A stretch of 38,608 nt of DNA. It comes from Deferribacterales bacterium. Lineage in GTDB: Bacteria > Chrysiogenota > Deferribacteres > Deferribacterales > JAISNW01. The notes under the pieces are model-generated. The model was not told where the DNA came from, ran no database searches, and saw only the letters and a program-made list of their open reading frames with translations. The translations under genes and the position numbers were made by a program. Positions 24,830 to 33,147 of this stretch are shown here, piece by piece. Positions within the stretch are counted from its first letter, which is position 1; each line of letters opens with the position of its first letter. The stretch covers positions 1-38,608 of the forward strand of contig BNUJ01000001.1 of NCBI GenBank assembly GCA_025997275.1, given 5' to 3'.

Positions 24830-25617
24830 GCGTTATTGATGTTCTGAAAGTTCGCAAAGTATTCCTGCAGAGCGACGGGAGCGAGTTCACCGTTCTAAAT
24901 GACGTAGAGCTTCGCTTTGATAGCGGAGAGTTTGTGTCGCTGATAGGACCATCGGGCTGTGGCAAGTCAACGCTACTGCGAATTATTGCTGGGTTAGAAC
25001 ATGCAGACAGCGGCACTATTAGCTTAGACGGCGAACCGATTACCACACCCGGTTCTGAACGTGGCTTGGTATTCCAAGACCCAACGTTATTCCCGTGGAT
25101 GACTATCCAAGAAAATATCGCTTACGGATTGCGGGCACGTGGCATATATGACCAAGAAAAAGACTCTATTCCTGACTTTTTCCACCTTGTAGGGTTAGAA
25201 GGCTTTGAGAGTGCCTATCCGCACCACTTATCAGGCGGTATGGCGCAACGTGCTGCCATTGCCCGTGTGCTAGTCAACAGACCAAAAGTGTTGCTGCTGG
25301 ACGAACCACTCGGCGCACTGGACGCATTTACTCGTATGAATATGCAGGACGAGATATTAAAGATATGGCAACAACAGAAGATGACAACTATTTTGGTCAC
25401 CCACGATGTAGATGAGGCTATATATATGGCTAATAAGGTCATAGTGATGTCTGCACGCCCTGCCAAGATAGAAAAGATTATTGATGTGGGTATCCCTAGA
25501 CCGCGCAGGCGAGATAGCACAGAGTTTTTGCGACTGAGGGCAGATATTTTAGGCACGCTACACTTTGCGGGCGGGGCACAAGAAAGTGAGCTGTTTGAGC
25601 GCGGTCTTGGTGTGTGA
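24823..25617 (+). CDS. ABC importer ATPase (NitT/TauT type)
   Basis: 264 residues. Walker A GPSGCGKST (42-50), Q-loop in VFQDPTLFPWMT, signature LSGGMAQRAAIAR, Walker B VLLLDEPLGALD and the switch His in LVTHDVDEA. This is the SsuB/TauB/NrtD pattern. It powers the importer with the overlapping permease and the binding protein that follows after 36 nt. Confidence 0.95.
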   Translation: MVGVIDVLKVRKVFLQSDGSEFTVLNDVELRFDSGEFVSLIGPSGCGKSTLLRIIAGLEHADSGTISLDGEPITTPGSERGLVFQDPTLFPWMTIQENIAYGLRARGIYDQEKDSIPDFFHLVGLEGFESAYPHHLSGGMAQRAAIARVLVNRPKVLLLDEPLGALDAFTRMNMQDEILKIWQQQKMTTILVTHDVDEAIYMANKVIVMSARPAKIEKIIDVGIPRPRRRDSTEFLRLRADILGTLHFAGGAQESELFERGLGV

Positions 25618-25653
25618 GATAAATCGGTGTGTAATTTTCATAGGAGGCTATAT

Positions 25654-26682
25654 ATGAAAAAATTAAGTGTCATTGTATCGCTATTGCTGTTGTGCGCTAG
25701 TGCTGTGTTTGCAGCACCTGCACCAGCAAAGGGTGCAGCTAAGGGCGACTACGTCCTGAAGATAGGCTATGCAGTTCAAGGCGGACTTTGTGAAGCTCCT
25801 TTCTATATCGCTATAGCTAAGGGCTTTTATGAGGAAGAAGGACTGAAGTATGAATGGGTTAATGTGGAGCCTGGCACGGCTATGAACCTGCTAACCACCG
25901 GTCAAATTGACGTAGTAAATAACTTGCTTGCTACGTTGATTGCGCCACTAGCTAACGGGTTGGACGTGAAAATCCCGCTTGCTTTGCACACTGGTTGCGT
26001 AAAGCTACTTGTTAAGCCTAATTCGCCTATCAAATCAGCGGCTGATTTAGCACCTGTTAACGGCAAGAAAAAGAAAATCGGCGTTGCTAGCATGAATGCC
26101 AGCACGCGCGTGATTCCTGCCCGCGTCATTGCTAAGCTGGGTATTAACCCTGATACCGATGTAGAATGGGTAATCTATCCTAACGCTGAACTGCCACTTG
26201 CACTTGAAAAGGGACTAGTTGACGCTATCGGTTCTGGCGACCCTGCTGCAACGATAATTGAATCGCAAGGCAAAGCCCGTGTTGTTATTAACAATGCTGA
26301 TGGTGAACTAGCTCACGAATTTTGCTGCGTGACTCCAGTGCGCTCAAAGACTCTAAAAGACCACCCAGAAGAAGTGGCTAAGTTCCTGCGCGCACTACAA
26401 AAGGCAGCTAAATGGGTTCAAGAGCACCCAGATGAAACTACGCAAATACTCTATGAAAAGAAGTATATTGCGGGCGACCCTAAACTAAACGCTAAAGTTC
26501 TAAAAACCTATAGCTATAAGGCATCAGTTTCAGAGGCTAAAACAGCGATAGAACGCAATGTTCGCGACCTGCAAAGTATCGGTATGCTAAAGAAAGACGT
26601 TGACGTAAAGAAACTTGTCAACAATACATACTATGCAGTGCCAGGTGTGCCAGATTCATTGTTCGGAAAAGGTTCTAAATAA
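25654..26682 (+). CDS. ABC importer substrate-binding protein (NMT1/SsuA-like)
   Basis: 342 residues from the ATG at 25654, preceded by AGGAGG; a frame extension back to 25627 lacks a ribosome site. A signal peptide ends near AVFA (about residue 20), with no lipobox. The mature protein has the type II periplasmic binding fold of the NMT1/THI5 and SsuA group: APFYIAIAKGFYEEEGL, LLTTGQIDVV and IGVASMNASTRVIPARVIAKLGI. Cysteines occur in GGLCEAPF, HTGCVKLL and EFCCVTP. The binding pocket cannot be read well enough to name the ligand; sulfonates, nitrate or pyrimidine-like compounds are possible. Confidence 0.88.
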   Translation: MKKLSVIVSLLLLCASAVFAAPAPAKGAAKGDYVLKIGYAVQGGLCEAPFYIAIAKGFYEEEGLKYEWVNVEPGTAMNLLTTGQIDVVNNLLATLIAPLANGLDVKIPLALHTGCVKLLVKPNSPIKSAADLAPVNGKKKKIGVASMNASTRVIPARVIAKLGINPDTDVEWVIYPNAELPLALEKGLVDAIGSGDPAATIIESQGKARVVINNADGELAHEFCCVTPVRSKTLKDHPEEVAKFLRALQKAAKWVQEHPDETTQILYEKKYIAGDPKLNAKVLKTYSYKASVSEAKTAIERNVRDLQSIGMLKKDVDVKKLVNNTYYAVPGVPDSLFGKGSK

Positions 26683-26699
26683 ACACTAGAGCGACGTGA

Positions 26700-26751
26700 C
26701 TGTGCTCTCCCCAGCCATTCCAGCCTTAATGGGGTGATGGGGAGGGCACAG
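26700..26751 (+). terminator. Hairpin after the ABC importer operon
   Basis: CTGTGCTCTCCCC (26700-26712) pairs with GGGGAGGGCACAG (26739-26751), 13 bp with one G-U pair, starting 18 nt after the binding-protein stop. The following CTTTATA is a weak U-tract, so termination strength is uncertain. Confidence 0.6.
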
Positions 26752-26768
26752 CTTTATACAAATTTATA

Positions 26769-26798
26769 TTGACAGCGGAATAAATATTATTTTACAAT
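26769..26798 (+). promoter_or_regulatory. Promoter of the second sulfatase-family gene
   Basis: TTGACA (26769-26774), 18-nt spacer, TACAAT (26793-26798). A TAGGAG ribosome site lies 6 nt before the ATG at 26829. The layout is collinear with the promoter at 3922-3893. Confidence 0.7.
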
Positions 26799-26828
26799 GC
26801 CCTGTTCTACTAATTTTAGGAGCACTTG

Positions 26829-28922
26829 ATGCAACGTCACTATAACACACACACACACACACACACACAGCAAGAACCGTGCCAATCTGAGCGCAGACAG
26901 AGACTAACCAATGCCCTAATTTATGCGGCAGTGTTTGCCGTCATATTTGTGCCGCTAGCTATGCTGACCACCTACTGGCAGTTTTCCGATTCGTTCAAGG
27001 CAACTTACTTTATGGTGTTAACTCATAAAATATCCTTTGCAATAGAGTTGTTTGTGGGCTTTTCAGTCTTATTCTTTATATCTAAAACCAAGAAAACAGC
27101 TTTTGCGGTAATCTCGGCTATATGTCTGTTGCAGTTATTAGAGGGTGGCTTACTCTCGCTAGGGCTACCAGAGCTTGACGGGAATACTGCAGCATATAAT
27201 TCGCTACCTAGAAAGGTGCTTGATAGTCTGCTGTGGCTGTCTGTTATCGCAACATTTGTCTTATGCAGGGACAAAATATATAAAAACAGTAAATATATGC
27301 TTCTTGGTTTATCAATATATGCGGTAGTCTGCACTGCTGATGCGTATCGCTCAACATTAAACAAATCAAATAACTTTGATATTGGAAATGTGCAATGTGA
27401 GGCTTTATGGAAACAGCTCACATTAAATGAACAAAACAATGTCTTAATGTTGTTGCTAGATGCCACATCAGCAGAGGTAGTAAAAGATGTGTTCGGCGAG
27501 CATCCAGAACTAGCCGCAAAGTATAACGGATTTATCAATTTCACAAACAATCTAATGACAGGTGGTGGCACAACGGAAGCAATTCCTTCTATTATGACTG
27601 GATTATACTATGATACTCCACAGCTTGCAGAACATATAAATCGCATTGTGAACGCAGATTCGTCTCTACTCAACTATTTTGACAAACGAAAGTATAAAGT
27701 TGTGTTTTCTAGCATGATTGGTGTATGTCTTCAAAATATTGGCGAGTTGCAACAAGAAGAACCGTCGTTGCATACGCATGGATTTATGAGGATTAGAATT
27801 GATAGGATAGCGAGGTTAATGCGGGCACCATATATATTCAAGAGACAAATACTTATAGACGCACCATCTACAGGTAGGGGGCACTGGTCTTTTGATAACG
27901 TGTCTTACGTATATCCGCAAGATTCACGGCTAGATATGACTCGTCATTATCTAGAGGTTAATGCTGTTTCAGACATTCCAACGTTTCAGTACGTTCACTT
28001 TATGGGCGGGCACAGTCCCCTCATCGCTAATGATGACTGCTCGGCAGATATGAAACGACATAAAGACGGCAATTATTCCAACTATTATACACAGGTCTAT
28101 TGTTCGCTGAAAGGAACAGCGGACATATTGCAGGTGCTAAAAGATAAAGGTGTGTATGATAACTCTACCCTAGTGTTGCTTGGTGACCATGGCTCTATAA
28201 ATAAGCCAAATCGCACTCAAAAACTGGGCGACTTCTACTCTTCGCCTGTAACCCCTTTCCTTATGCTCAAGCCTAGAGGTAACAAGTCGCCTCTCAGAAA
28301 CGATAGGACGCCAACTAGCAATATTATGGTGAACACGTTCCTAAAGAAATACGCTGATAGTGGCTACTCTATGGCAGAACGGGATATAGTTAAACTGCTA
28401 CACCAAGATGTTCGCAAAACCGTGACTCGTGATGAACACTCTCATAGTTTTGAATCAAGTTTTGTTGATACTAACTACAAGCTACTTAATTCACAGAAAA
28501 CTATTTTTGACCGCACTGCTTGGGCGGCATCATTAAAACCTGTTCGTGCCAACTACCGATATGTGCTCACTCGTCTTACTGAAGTCCCAGATTTAATGTA
28601 TGACAGTGAAATTTATTGGACAGCATACAATATAAAAGACAACTCAACTCTTACCTTTAGAGTGCCAAAGAAAGAAGAATATTATACCCTAACCATTGAA
28701 ATTGGACTTTCTCATATTCCTAATAGCGCAGAAACGCCAAGCGGCTTATCGTTATCGGCTTTTGCTGGCGACTACTCTGTAAGCAAAGCATACCCAGCAT
28801 CTCCCAAAGATATTGTTTTAACTATTCCCGTTCGTTCAGACAATACAGGGCTTGTGAACGTGCGACTATCAAATGACACTAACAGGCTGATGTATTTGTC
28901 AACTATGGAACTTGAATATTAG
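26829..28922 (+). CDS. Membrane sulfatase/alkaline-phosphatase-superfamily protein, phase-variable paralogue 2
   Basis: 697 residues from the ATG at 26829; a TTG at 26826 is less well spaced. Residues 7-13 are Thr-His repeats encoded by a (CA)n tract. About five hydrophobic segments (28-170) are followed by a periplasmic sulfatase-superfamily domain: LLDATSAEV (D211, T213 the candidate nucleophile), HFMGGHSPL and GDHGS. Homologues modify lipid A, core sugars or other envelope glycans with phosphoethanolamine or phosphoglycerol. It parallels the gene at 6688-8814 throughout. The frame is on in this sequence. One unit more gives a TAA 13 codons after the tract and one unit less a TGA 7 codons after, so unit changes would switch it off. 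It is monocistronic, with its own promoter and terminator. Confidence 0.8.
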   Translation: MQRHYNTHTHTHTQQEPCQSERRQRLTNALIYAAVFAVIFVPLAMLTTYWQFSDSFKATYFMVLTHKISFAIELFVGFSVLFFISKTKKTAFAVISAICLLQLLEGGLLSLGLPELDGNTAAYNSLPRKVLDSLLWLSVIATFVLCRDKIYKNSKYMLLGLSIYAVVCTADAYRSTLNKSNNFDIGNVQCEALWKQLTLNEQNNVLMLLLDATSAEVVKDVFGEHPELAAKYNGFINFTNNLMTGGGTTEAIPSIMTGLYYDTPQLAEHINRIVNADSSLLNYFDKRKYKVVFSSMIGVCLQNIGELQQEEPSLHTHGFMRIRIDRIARLMRAPYIFKRQILIDAPSTGRGHWSFDNVSYVYPQDSRLDMTRHYLEVNAVSDIPTFQYVHFMGGHSPLIANDDCSADMKRHKDGNYSNYYTQVYCSLKGTADILQVLKDKGVYDNSTLVLLGDHGSINKPNRTQKLGDFYSSPVTPFLMLKPRGNKSPLRNDRTPTSNIMVNTFLKKYADSGYSMAERDIVKLLHQDVRKTVTRDEHSHSFESSFVDTNYKLLNSQKTIFDRTAWAASLKPVRANYRYVLTRLTEVPDLMYDSEIYWTAYNIKDNSTLTFRVPKKEEYYTLTIEIGLSHIPNSAETPSGLSLSAFAGDYSVSKAYPASPKDIVLTIPVRSDNTGLVNVRLSNDTNRLMYLSTMELEY
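26845..26869 (+). repeat. Dinucleotide tract (AC)12A in the second sulfatase-family gene
   Basis: 25 nt of perfect AC alternation starting 16 nt into the coding region. Its flanks match those of the tract upstream of the restriction-modification gene. Confidence 0.92.
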
Positions 28923-28929
28923 AGGTTAA

Positions 28930-28962
28930 AAGAACAGGCGGGCAAATTGCCCGCCTGTTCTT
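28930..28962. terminator. Bidirectional terminator between convergent genes
   Basis: A near-perfect palindrome with 16-bp arms (28930-28945 and 28947-28962), core AGGCGGGCAA/TTGCCCGCCT, lies between the plus-strand sulfatase gene and the minus-strand rplT. In the minus direction it is followed by TTTAAC, and in the plus direction by AATATTT. Confidence 0.8.
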
Positions 28963-28983
28963 AATATTTAATAGCAAAACTTT

Positions 28984-29328
28984 TTATATTACTGACTCAA
29001 CGATTGCCTTGAAGTCGTCAAAGTTGCCGATAGCAAGCTCTGATAGTGACTTGCGGTCAATATCTACATTCTTTTTCTTCATTCCGCCAATCAACCTAGA
29101 ATAAGATGTATCACACATCTTAGCCGCAGCAGATATCCGCACTATCCACAGCTTGCGCATATCGCGCTTTTTCGCCCGCCTGTCACGGTAGGCATAAGCC
29201 AGCGCGCGCTCCGCAAACGGACGCGCTATATTATAAACGTTCTTAGCACGTCCCCTGAAACCCTTGGCAAGGGCTAATATCTTATTTCTTCTCCTACGGG
29301 TTTTATACCCGCCTTTAGCTCTAGGCAC
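28984..29328 (-). CDS. rplT: 50S ribosomal protein L20
   Basis: 114 residues with the basic N-terminal extension (KGGYKTRRRRNKILALAKGF) and the conserved RRAKKRDMRKLWIVRI and YSRLIGG motifs. It binds 23S rRNA early in assembly and in other bacteria represses rpmI-rplT translation. It follows rpmI by 30 nt, with AGGAGG before its ATG. Confidence 0.98.
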   Translation of the reverse strand: MPRAKGGYKTRRRRNKILALAKGFRGRAKNVYNIARPFAERALAYAYRDRRAKKRDMRKLWIVRISAAAKMCDTSYSRLIGGMKKKNVDIDRKSLSELAIGNFDDFKAIVESVI

Positions 29329-29358
29329 AGTAGTCCTCCTTAATCGTTACAACTAACA

Positions 29359-29568
29359 TTATGCATAGGGTAGCATCTTTCTAATAGTTCTAGCCATGAT
29401 GCCGTCTGCCACACCAGTTTTGCGCAGGGAGCGTTTACGCTTGGCAGACTTAGTCACTAGTATGTGTCTCCTGCCTTTCCTAGCAAACAATGCCTTCCCG
29501 TTGGCAGTTATCTTGAAACGCTTTTTCGCACCCTTATGCGTCTTTACTTTTGGTTGTTTCTCCGCCAT
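29359..29568 (-). CDS. rpmI: 50S ribosomal protein L35
   Basis: 69 residues from the ATG at 29568, with AAGGAG 8 nt upstream. Signature: KTHKGAKKRFKITANGK, then GRRHILVTKSAKRKRSLRK. Its first 35 nt overlap the end of infC in another frame, so initiation here depends on, or competes with, ribosomes finishing infC. Confidence 0.96.
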   Translation of the reverse strand: MAEKQPKVKTHKGAKKRFKITANGKALFARKGRRHILVTKSAKRKRSLRKTGVADGIMARTIRKMLPYA

Positions 29569-30121
29569 CACCTTTACTCCTTTTATTCTCAATCGTTTGC
29601 CTCGGTGTCACAACTATATTATGCTGCCTGCCGAGCAATTCAGGCTTCTTCTCAGGTGTAGCTATATCATCCACATCTTTTACTATGCGGGCAAGCAACT
29701 CTAACCCGTGATTCTGAAAAATTATCTCACGCCCTTTGTAACGTATCACAAGCTTTACCTTATCGCCATCCTCCAAAAACCTGCGCAGATGTTTCAGTTT
29801 AACCTGATAGTCATGCTCCTCAATCTTCGGGCGATATTTTAGTTCTTTTATATCAACCTGACTCTGTCGCTGCTTCTTACGCATCTCCTTGTCGCGCTTA
29901 GTCTTCTCAAACCTATATTTGCTATACTCAACTATACGGCAAACAGGCGGTTTAGCCATAGCGGAAAGCTCTAACAAATCAAGCCCTTTCTCACGAGCTA
30001 TGATAAGCGCATCTGCCAACGAAACAACACCATGCTGAGAACCATCGTCTAATACAAGACGCACCTCGCTGTGCGGTATATCTTCGTTTATCCTATCCTT
30101 TTCAACTGTGGGCTGAGCTAT
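29534..30121 (-). CDS. infC: Translation initiation factor IF-3, probable AUA start
   Basis: 195 residues if translation starts at the ATA at 30121. The conserved N-terminal motif RINEDIPHSEVRLV lies upstream of every in-frame ATG, so a non-AUG start is required; thrS ends with an in-frame TAA at 30127-30125, leaving only TGT and ATA before AQPTVEKDRINEDIP. GGAGGT is spaced about 5 nt before the ATA. Rare infC start codons (AUU in Escherichia coli) let IF-3 reject its own start and so autoregulate. The C-terminal domain, with KELKYRPKIEEHDYQVKLKHL and a final Lys/Thr-rich tail, is complete. An out-of-frame ATG overlapping the thrS stop gives only seven codons. Confidence 0.93.
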   Translation of the reverse strand: MAQPTVEKDRINEDIPHSEVRLVLDDGSQHGVVSLADALIIAREKGLDLLELSAMAKPPVCRIVEYSKYRFEKTKRDKEMRKKQRQSQVDIKELKYRPKIEEHDYQVKLKHLRRFLEDGDKVKLVIRYKGREIIFQNHGLELLARIVKDVDDIATPEKKPELLGRQHNIVVTPRQTIENKRSKGDGGETTKSKDA

Positions 30122-30124
30122 ACA

Positions 30125-32056
30125 TTACCTCCATAAATCCAGCGTTTTTGTAGCGTCAAGAACGCCTAGTATATCAATATATTTCAAAAAATCAAGAGAA
30201 TTTTTATTTTCTCCGTTTCTCAACCTAATAGACACGTTATTCGCCTCTTGCTCCGATTTGCCGACAATCACCATATGCGGCACTTTCATCAGCTGAGCCT
30301 CGCGAATCTTAAAGTTTATCTTCTCATTGCGCAAATCAGTCTCTATCCTGAAACCTTTTAGTTTTAGCTCATTAGCAATTTTCTTCGCGTATTCAGCTTG
30401 ACCGTCTGTAATATTCATCACACGCACCTGCTCAGGTGCCAGCCAGAACGGGAATGCGCCTGTAAAGTGCTCTATAAGCACGCCGATAAATCTATCAATA
30501 GAGCCTAATATCGTCCTGTGCAACATAACGGGGCGTTTTTTCGCGCCATCTTCCGCTATATACGATATATCAAAGCGTTCAGGCAGGTTAAAATCGCACT
30601 GGATAGTAGAACACTGCCACGTCCTGCCGATAGCATCCTTTAACAATACATCTATCTTAGGTCCATAGAATGCACCATCCCCCTCGTTGATAGTATATGG
30701 CAAGCTACGTTTATCCATTGCGCTGATGAGTATCTTGGTCGCCAAATCCCATATTTCAGGGGTGCCAACGTATTTTTCTGGTCTGGTAGCAACTGCATGC
30801 GTGAACTCAAATCCGAACATAGTAAAAATGTCTTTAATCAGGTCTAGTATGCCGCCAATCTCTTCTTCAAGTTGGTCTTCACGGCAGAATAGGTGGGCAT
30901 CGTCCTGCGTGAACGCCCGCACACGCATTAGCCCATGCAGAGCACCCGATTTCTCATGTCTATGAACGTGCCCCAACTCAAACATACGAATAGGTAGGTC
31001 GCGATAGCTGCGTAGTTCCGATTTATACATTGCTATATGGTTGACACAGTTCATTGGCTTAATACCGAACGCTGTGTTGTCAACTTCTGTAAAATACATG
31101 TTTTCGCGGTAGTTGTCGTAGTGCCCCGAACGCACCCATACGTCCTTTTTTAGCAACACCGGACCATAGACCACCTTGTAATCGCGCCGCAGATGCTCAT
31201 GTCGCTCGTATTCCTCTAACGTAGCACGCAACTGACCGCCACGTGGCAGATATAGCGGGAAACCCGCACCAATCTCATCATCAAACATAAACAAGCCTAG
31301 TTGCTTGCCTAGTTTGCGGTGGTCGCGCCGCTTTGCCTCCTCAAGCATATTCAGATAAGCATCTAAATCTTCTTTCTTGAAAAATGCAGTGCCGTATATG
31401 CGTTGCAACATTTTGTTCTTTTCATCACCGCGCCAGTATGCGCCCGCAACTGATAGTAGCTTAAAATGCTTAATTTTGCCCGTTGAAGGCACATGCGGTC
31501 CGCGGCAGAGGTCAGTGAACGCCCCCTGCGTGTATAGAGACACGCTTTCAGTGCCGAAATCTCTCGCTAAATCCTCTATAAGCTCTACCTTAAAATTTTC
31601 TTCCAGCTTAGCAAACTTCGCCACAGCATCCTTTATAGGGACTTCACTGCGAACAAGCTTGTCGTCTTGGGTAGCAAGACGCACCATCTCCGCTTCAACT
31701 TTTTCTAAATCTTCAGGAGAGAATGCACCGTTGTAGTCAAAATCGTAATAAAAGCCGTCATTTATAACGGGACCAATTGTAACCTTTGCGTCCTTAAAGA
31801 TATTCTGAACGGCATTTGCCATTAAGTGTGCAGTGGAGTGACGCAATATATCCAATGCGTCTGCATCAGGTTCTGCTATTATACGCACTTTGTCGCCACT
31901 CTTTAATACAGCAGACAGGTCGCGCTTTTCGCTATTCACCTCTGCGGCGATAGCCTTTTGTGCTAACCTTTTTGATATGGTTTCCGCCAAGACGTAAGCC
32001 GTAGCCCCGTCTGTCAGTTCAATATTTTTTCCGTCTGGAAGTATTATATTTACCAT
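30125..32056 (-). CDS. thrS: Threonyl-tRNA synthetase
   Basis: 643 residues, the usual length. An N-terminal TGS domain (1-60), an editing domain with HSTAHLMA (about 73-80) and YYDFDY, the class II catalytic core with zinc ligands in MNCVNHIAMY and GALHGLMRVRAFTQDDAH, and an anticodon-binding domain from about 535. GAAGGAG lies before the ATG. It lies 20 nt after the LytM peptidase gene and immediately before infC, the common thrS-infC-rpmI-rplT order. Confidence 0.98.
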   Translation of the reverse strand: MVNIILPDGKNIELTDGATAYVLAETISKRLAQKAIAAEVNSEKRDLSAVLKSGDKVRIIAEPDADALDILRHSTAHLMANAVQNIFKDAKVTIGPVINDGFYYDFDYNGAFSPEDLEKVEAEMVRLATQDDKLVRSEVPIKDAVAKFAKLEENFKVELIEDLARDFGTESVSLYTQGAFTDLCRGPHVPSTGKIKHFKLLSVAGAYWRGDEKNKMLQRIYGTAFFKKEDLDAYLNMLEEAKRRDHRKLGKQLGLFMFDDEIGAGFPLYLPRGGQLRATLEEYERHEHLRRDYKVVYGPVLLKKDVWVRSGHYDNYRENMYFTEVDNTAFGIKPMNCVNHIAMYKSELRSYRDLPIRMFELGHVHRHEKSGALHGLMRVRAFTQDDAHLFCREDQLEEEIGGILDLIKDIFTMFGFEFTHAVATRPEKYVGTPEIWDLATKILISAMDKRSLPYTINEGDGAFYGPKIDVLLKDAIGRTWQCSTIQCDFNLPERFDISYIAEDGAKKRPVMLHRTILGSIDRFIGVLIEHFTGAFPFWLAPEQVRVMNITDGQAEYAKKIANELKLKGFRIETDLRNEKINFKIREAQLMKVPHMVIVGKSEQEANNVSIRLRNGENKNSLDFLKYIDILGVLDATKTLDLWR

Positions 32057-32076
32057 AGTAGTTCACTCCTTCAACG

Positions 32077-32952
32077 TTATTTATCGGTTTTTATGCCCAG
32101 CGGAATTGCAGGGTCAACTGCAACACCTTGCACATACAGGTGCAAGTGCAGGTGCGGTCCAGTCACCCTGCCAGTCGCGCCTACCAGTCCAACCACGTCG
32201 CCAGTTTTTAGTTTATCGCCCTTTTTTACAAGGAGTTTTGACTGGTGCATATATACCGTCATCACGCCCAAACCATGGTCAACAAATACGCACCTACCGC
32301 TGTAAAAGAAGTCTGCCGTCAACACAACCGTGCCATCCATTACTGCGTGAATCTCATCACCCTGCTTTGCCCTGAAATCAAGCCCAGAATGAATGCTGTT
32401 AGGTTTGCCATTGAATACGCGCCTTATGCCGTAGCCGTCTGATATATCCCCCTGCACTGGGCGTGCAAATGGAATAGTCCACAGCTTATCGGTGCTGAAC
32501 GTTTTAATAGCCTTGCCAGCAAGCACACGCTCTTTAGCCGCGCGCTCCCTGTTTTCTTTGCTAACTTTAATAAACTTTGGGTCAACAGTTAACTCCTCAT
32601 GCTCGTATTCTCTATCAGCTACATCTATATCCAGCGAACCTGATAATTTTCTGCCGTCAGTTTTTCCCGACACCTCCAAAGTGAACTTTCCATGTTCATC
32701 ATACCTAGCGGGCAACAGAAATTCTGCGCTAGACTCGCCATTATCAGCTACAATGGCTGGAATATCGCGCTCAATTCCCTGCCATTTGATATGAAAGCTC
32801 TCCACTGTGATGTTGCTATTCACAGATACGAAAAATGGCTGTCCGCGTGCAGGCAGGCTAGGCACGCTGATGTCAAGCCCGCTAGCCGCAAACGTCCGCA
32901 TTAGTATGCCCAGAATAAAGGCAATAGCAAATAATATTATAATCCGTTTCAA
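32077..32952 (-). CDS. LytM/M23-family zinc peptidase
   Basis: 291 residues with a TTG start at 32952 after TAGGAG. A hydrophobic N-terminus (3-22) is a signal peptide or anchor. The middle region (about 25-115) is a beta-rich domain. The C-terminal M23 domain has H188 and D192 in HSGLDF and H267/H269 in GPHLHLHL, the complete zinc set of an active endopeptidase that cleaves peptidoglycan cross-links. It is the first gene of the thrS group and begins 34 nt after the tRNA-Arg gene on the same strand, so it may be partly read from the tRNA promoter. Confidence 0.92.
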   Translation of the reverse strand: MKRIIILFAIAFILGILMRTFAASGLDISVPSLPARGQPFFVSVNSNITVESFHIKWQGIERDIPAIVADNGESSAEFLLPARYDEHGKFTLEVSGKTDGRKLSGSLDIDVADREYEHEELTVDPKFIKVSKENRERAAKERVLAGKAIKTFSTDKLWTIPFARPVQGDISDGYGIRRVFNGKPNSIHSGLDFRAKQGDEIHAVMDGTVVLTADFFYSGRCVFVDHGLGVMTVYMHQSKLLVKKGDKLKTGDVVGLVGATGRVTGPHLHLHLYVQGVAVDPAIPLGIKTDK

Positions 32953-32985
32953 TATAGCTCCTAAATAATCATTTAATTCTAAATA

Positions 32986-33059
32986 TGCCCTTGATACGAT
33001 TTGAACGTACGACCTCTGGATTAGGAATCCATTGCTCTATCCACCTGAGCTACAAGGGC
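32986..33059 (-). tRNA. tRNA-Arg (anticodon CCU)
   Basis: The cloverleaf has acceptor GCCCTTG/CAAGGGC (7 bp, perfect), a D-arm, the anticodon stem ATGGA/TCCAG with loop TTCCTAA (anticodon CCT, one mismatch at the base), and a T-arm with GTTCAAATC. The discriminator is A. CCA is not encoded; TAT follows. Confidence 0.95.
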
Positions 33060-33077
33060 TTGCGTATCTGAGGTGGC

Positions 33078-33106
33078 AGTATCACATAAAGTTTAGGGCT
33101 TGTCAA
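33078..33106 (-). promoter_or_regulatory. Promoter of the tRNA-Arg gene
   Basis: TTGACA (33106-33101), 17-nt spacer, GATACT (33083-33078). The predicted start lies about a dozen nt before the mature tRNA. Confidence 0.65.
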
Positions 33107-33147
33107 TTGCAAACTTTATTGCCGCCTTAGCGAGCGCAAGAGTAGCG

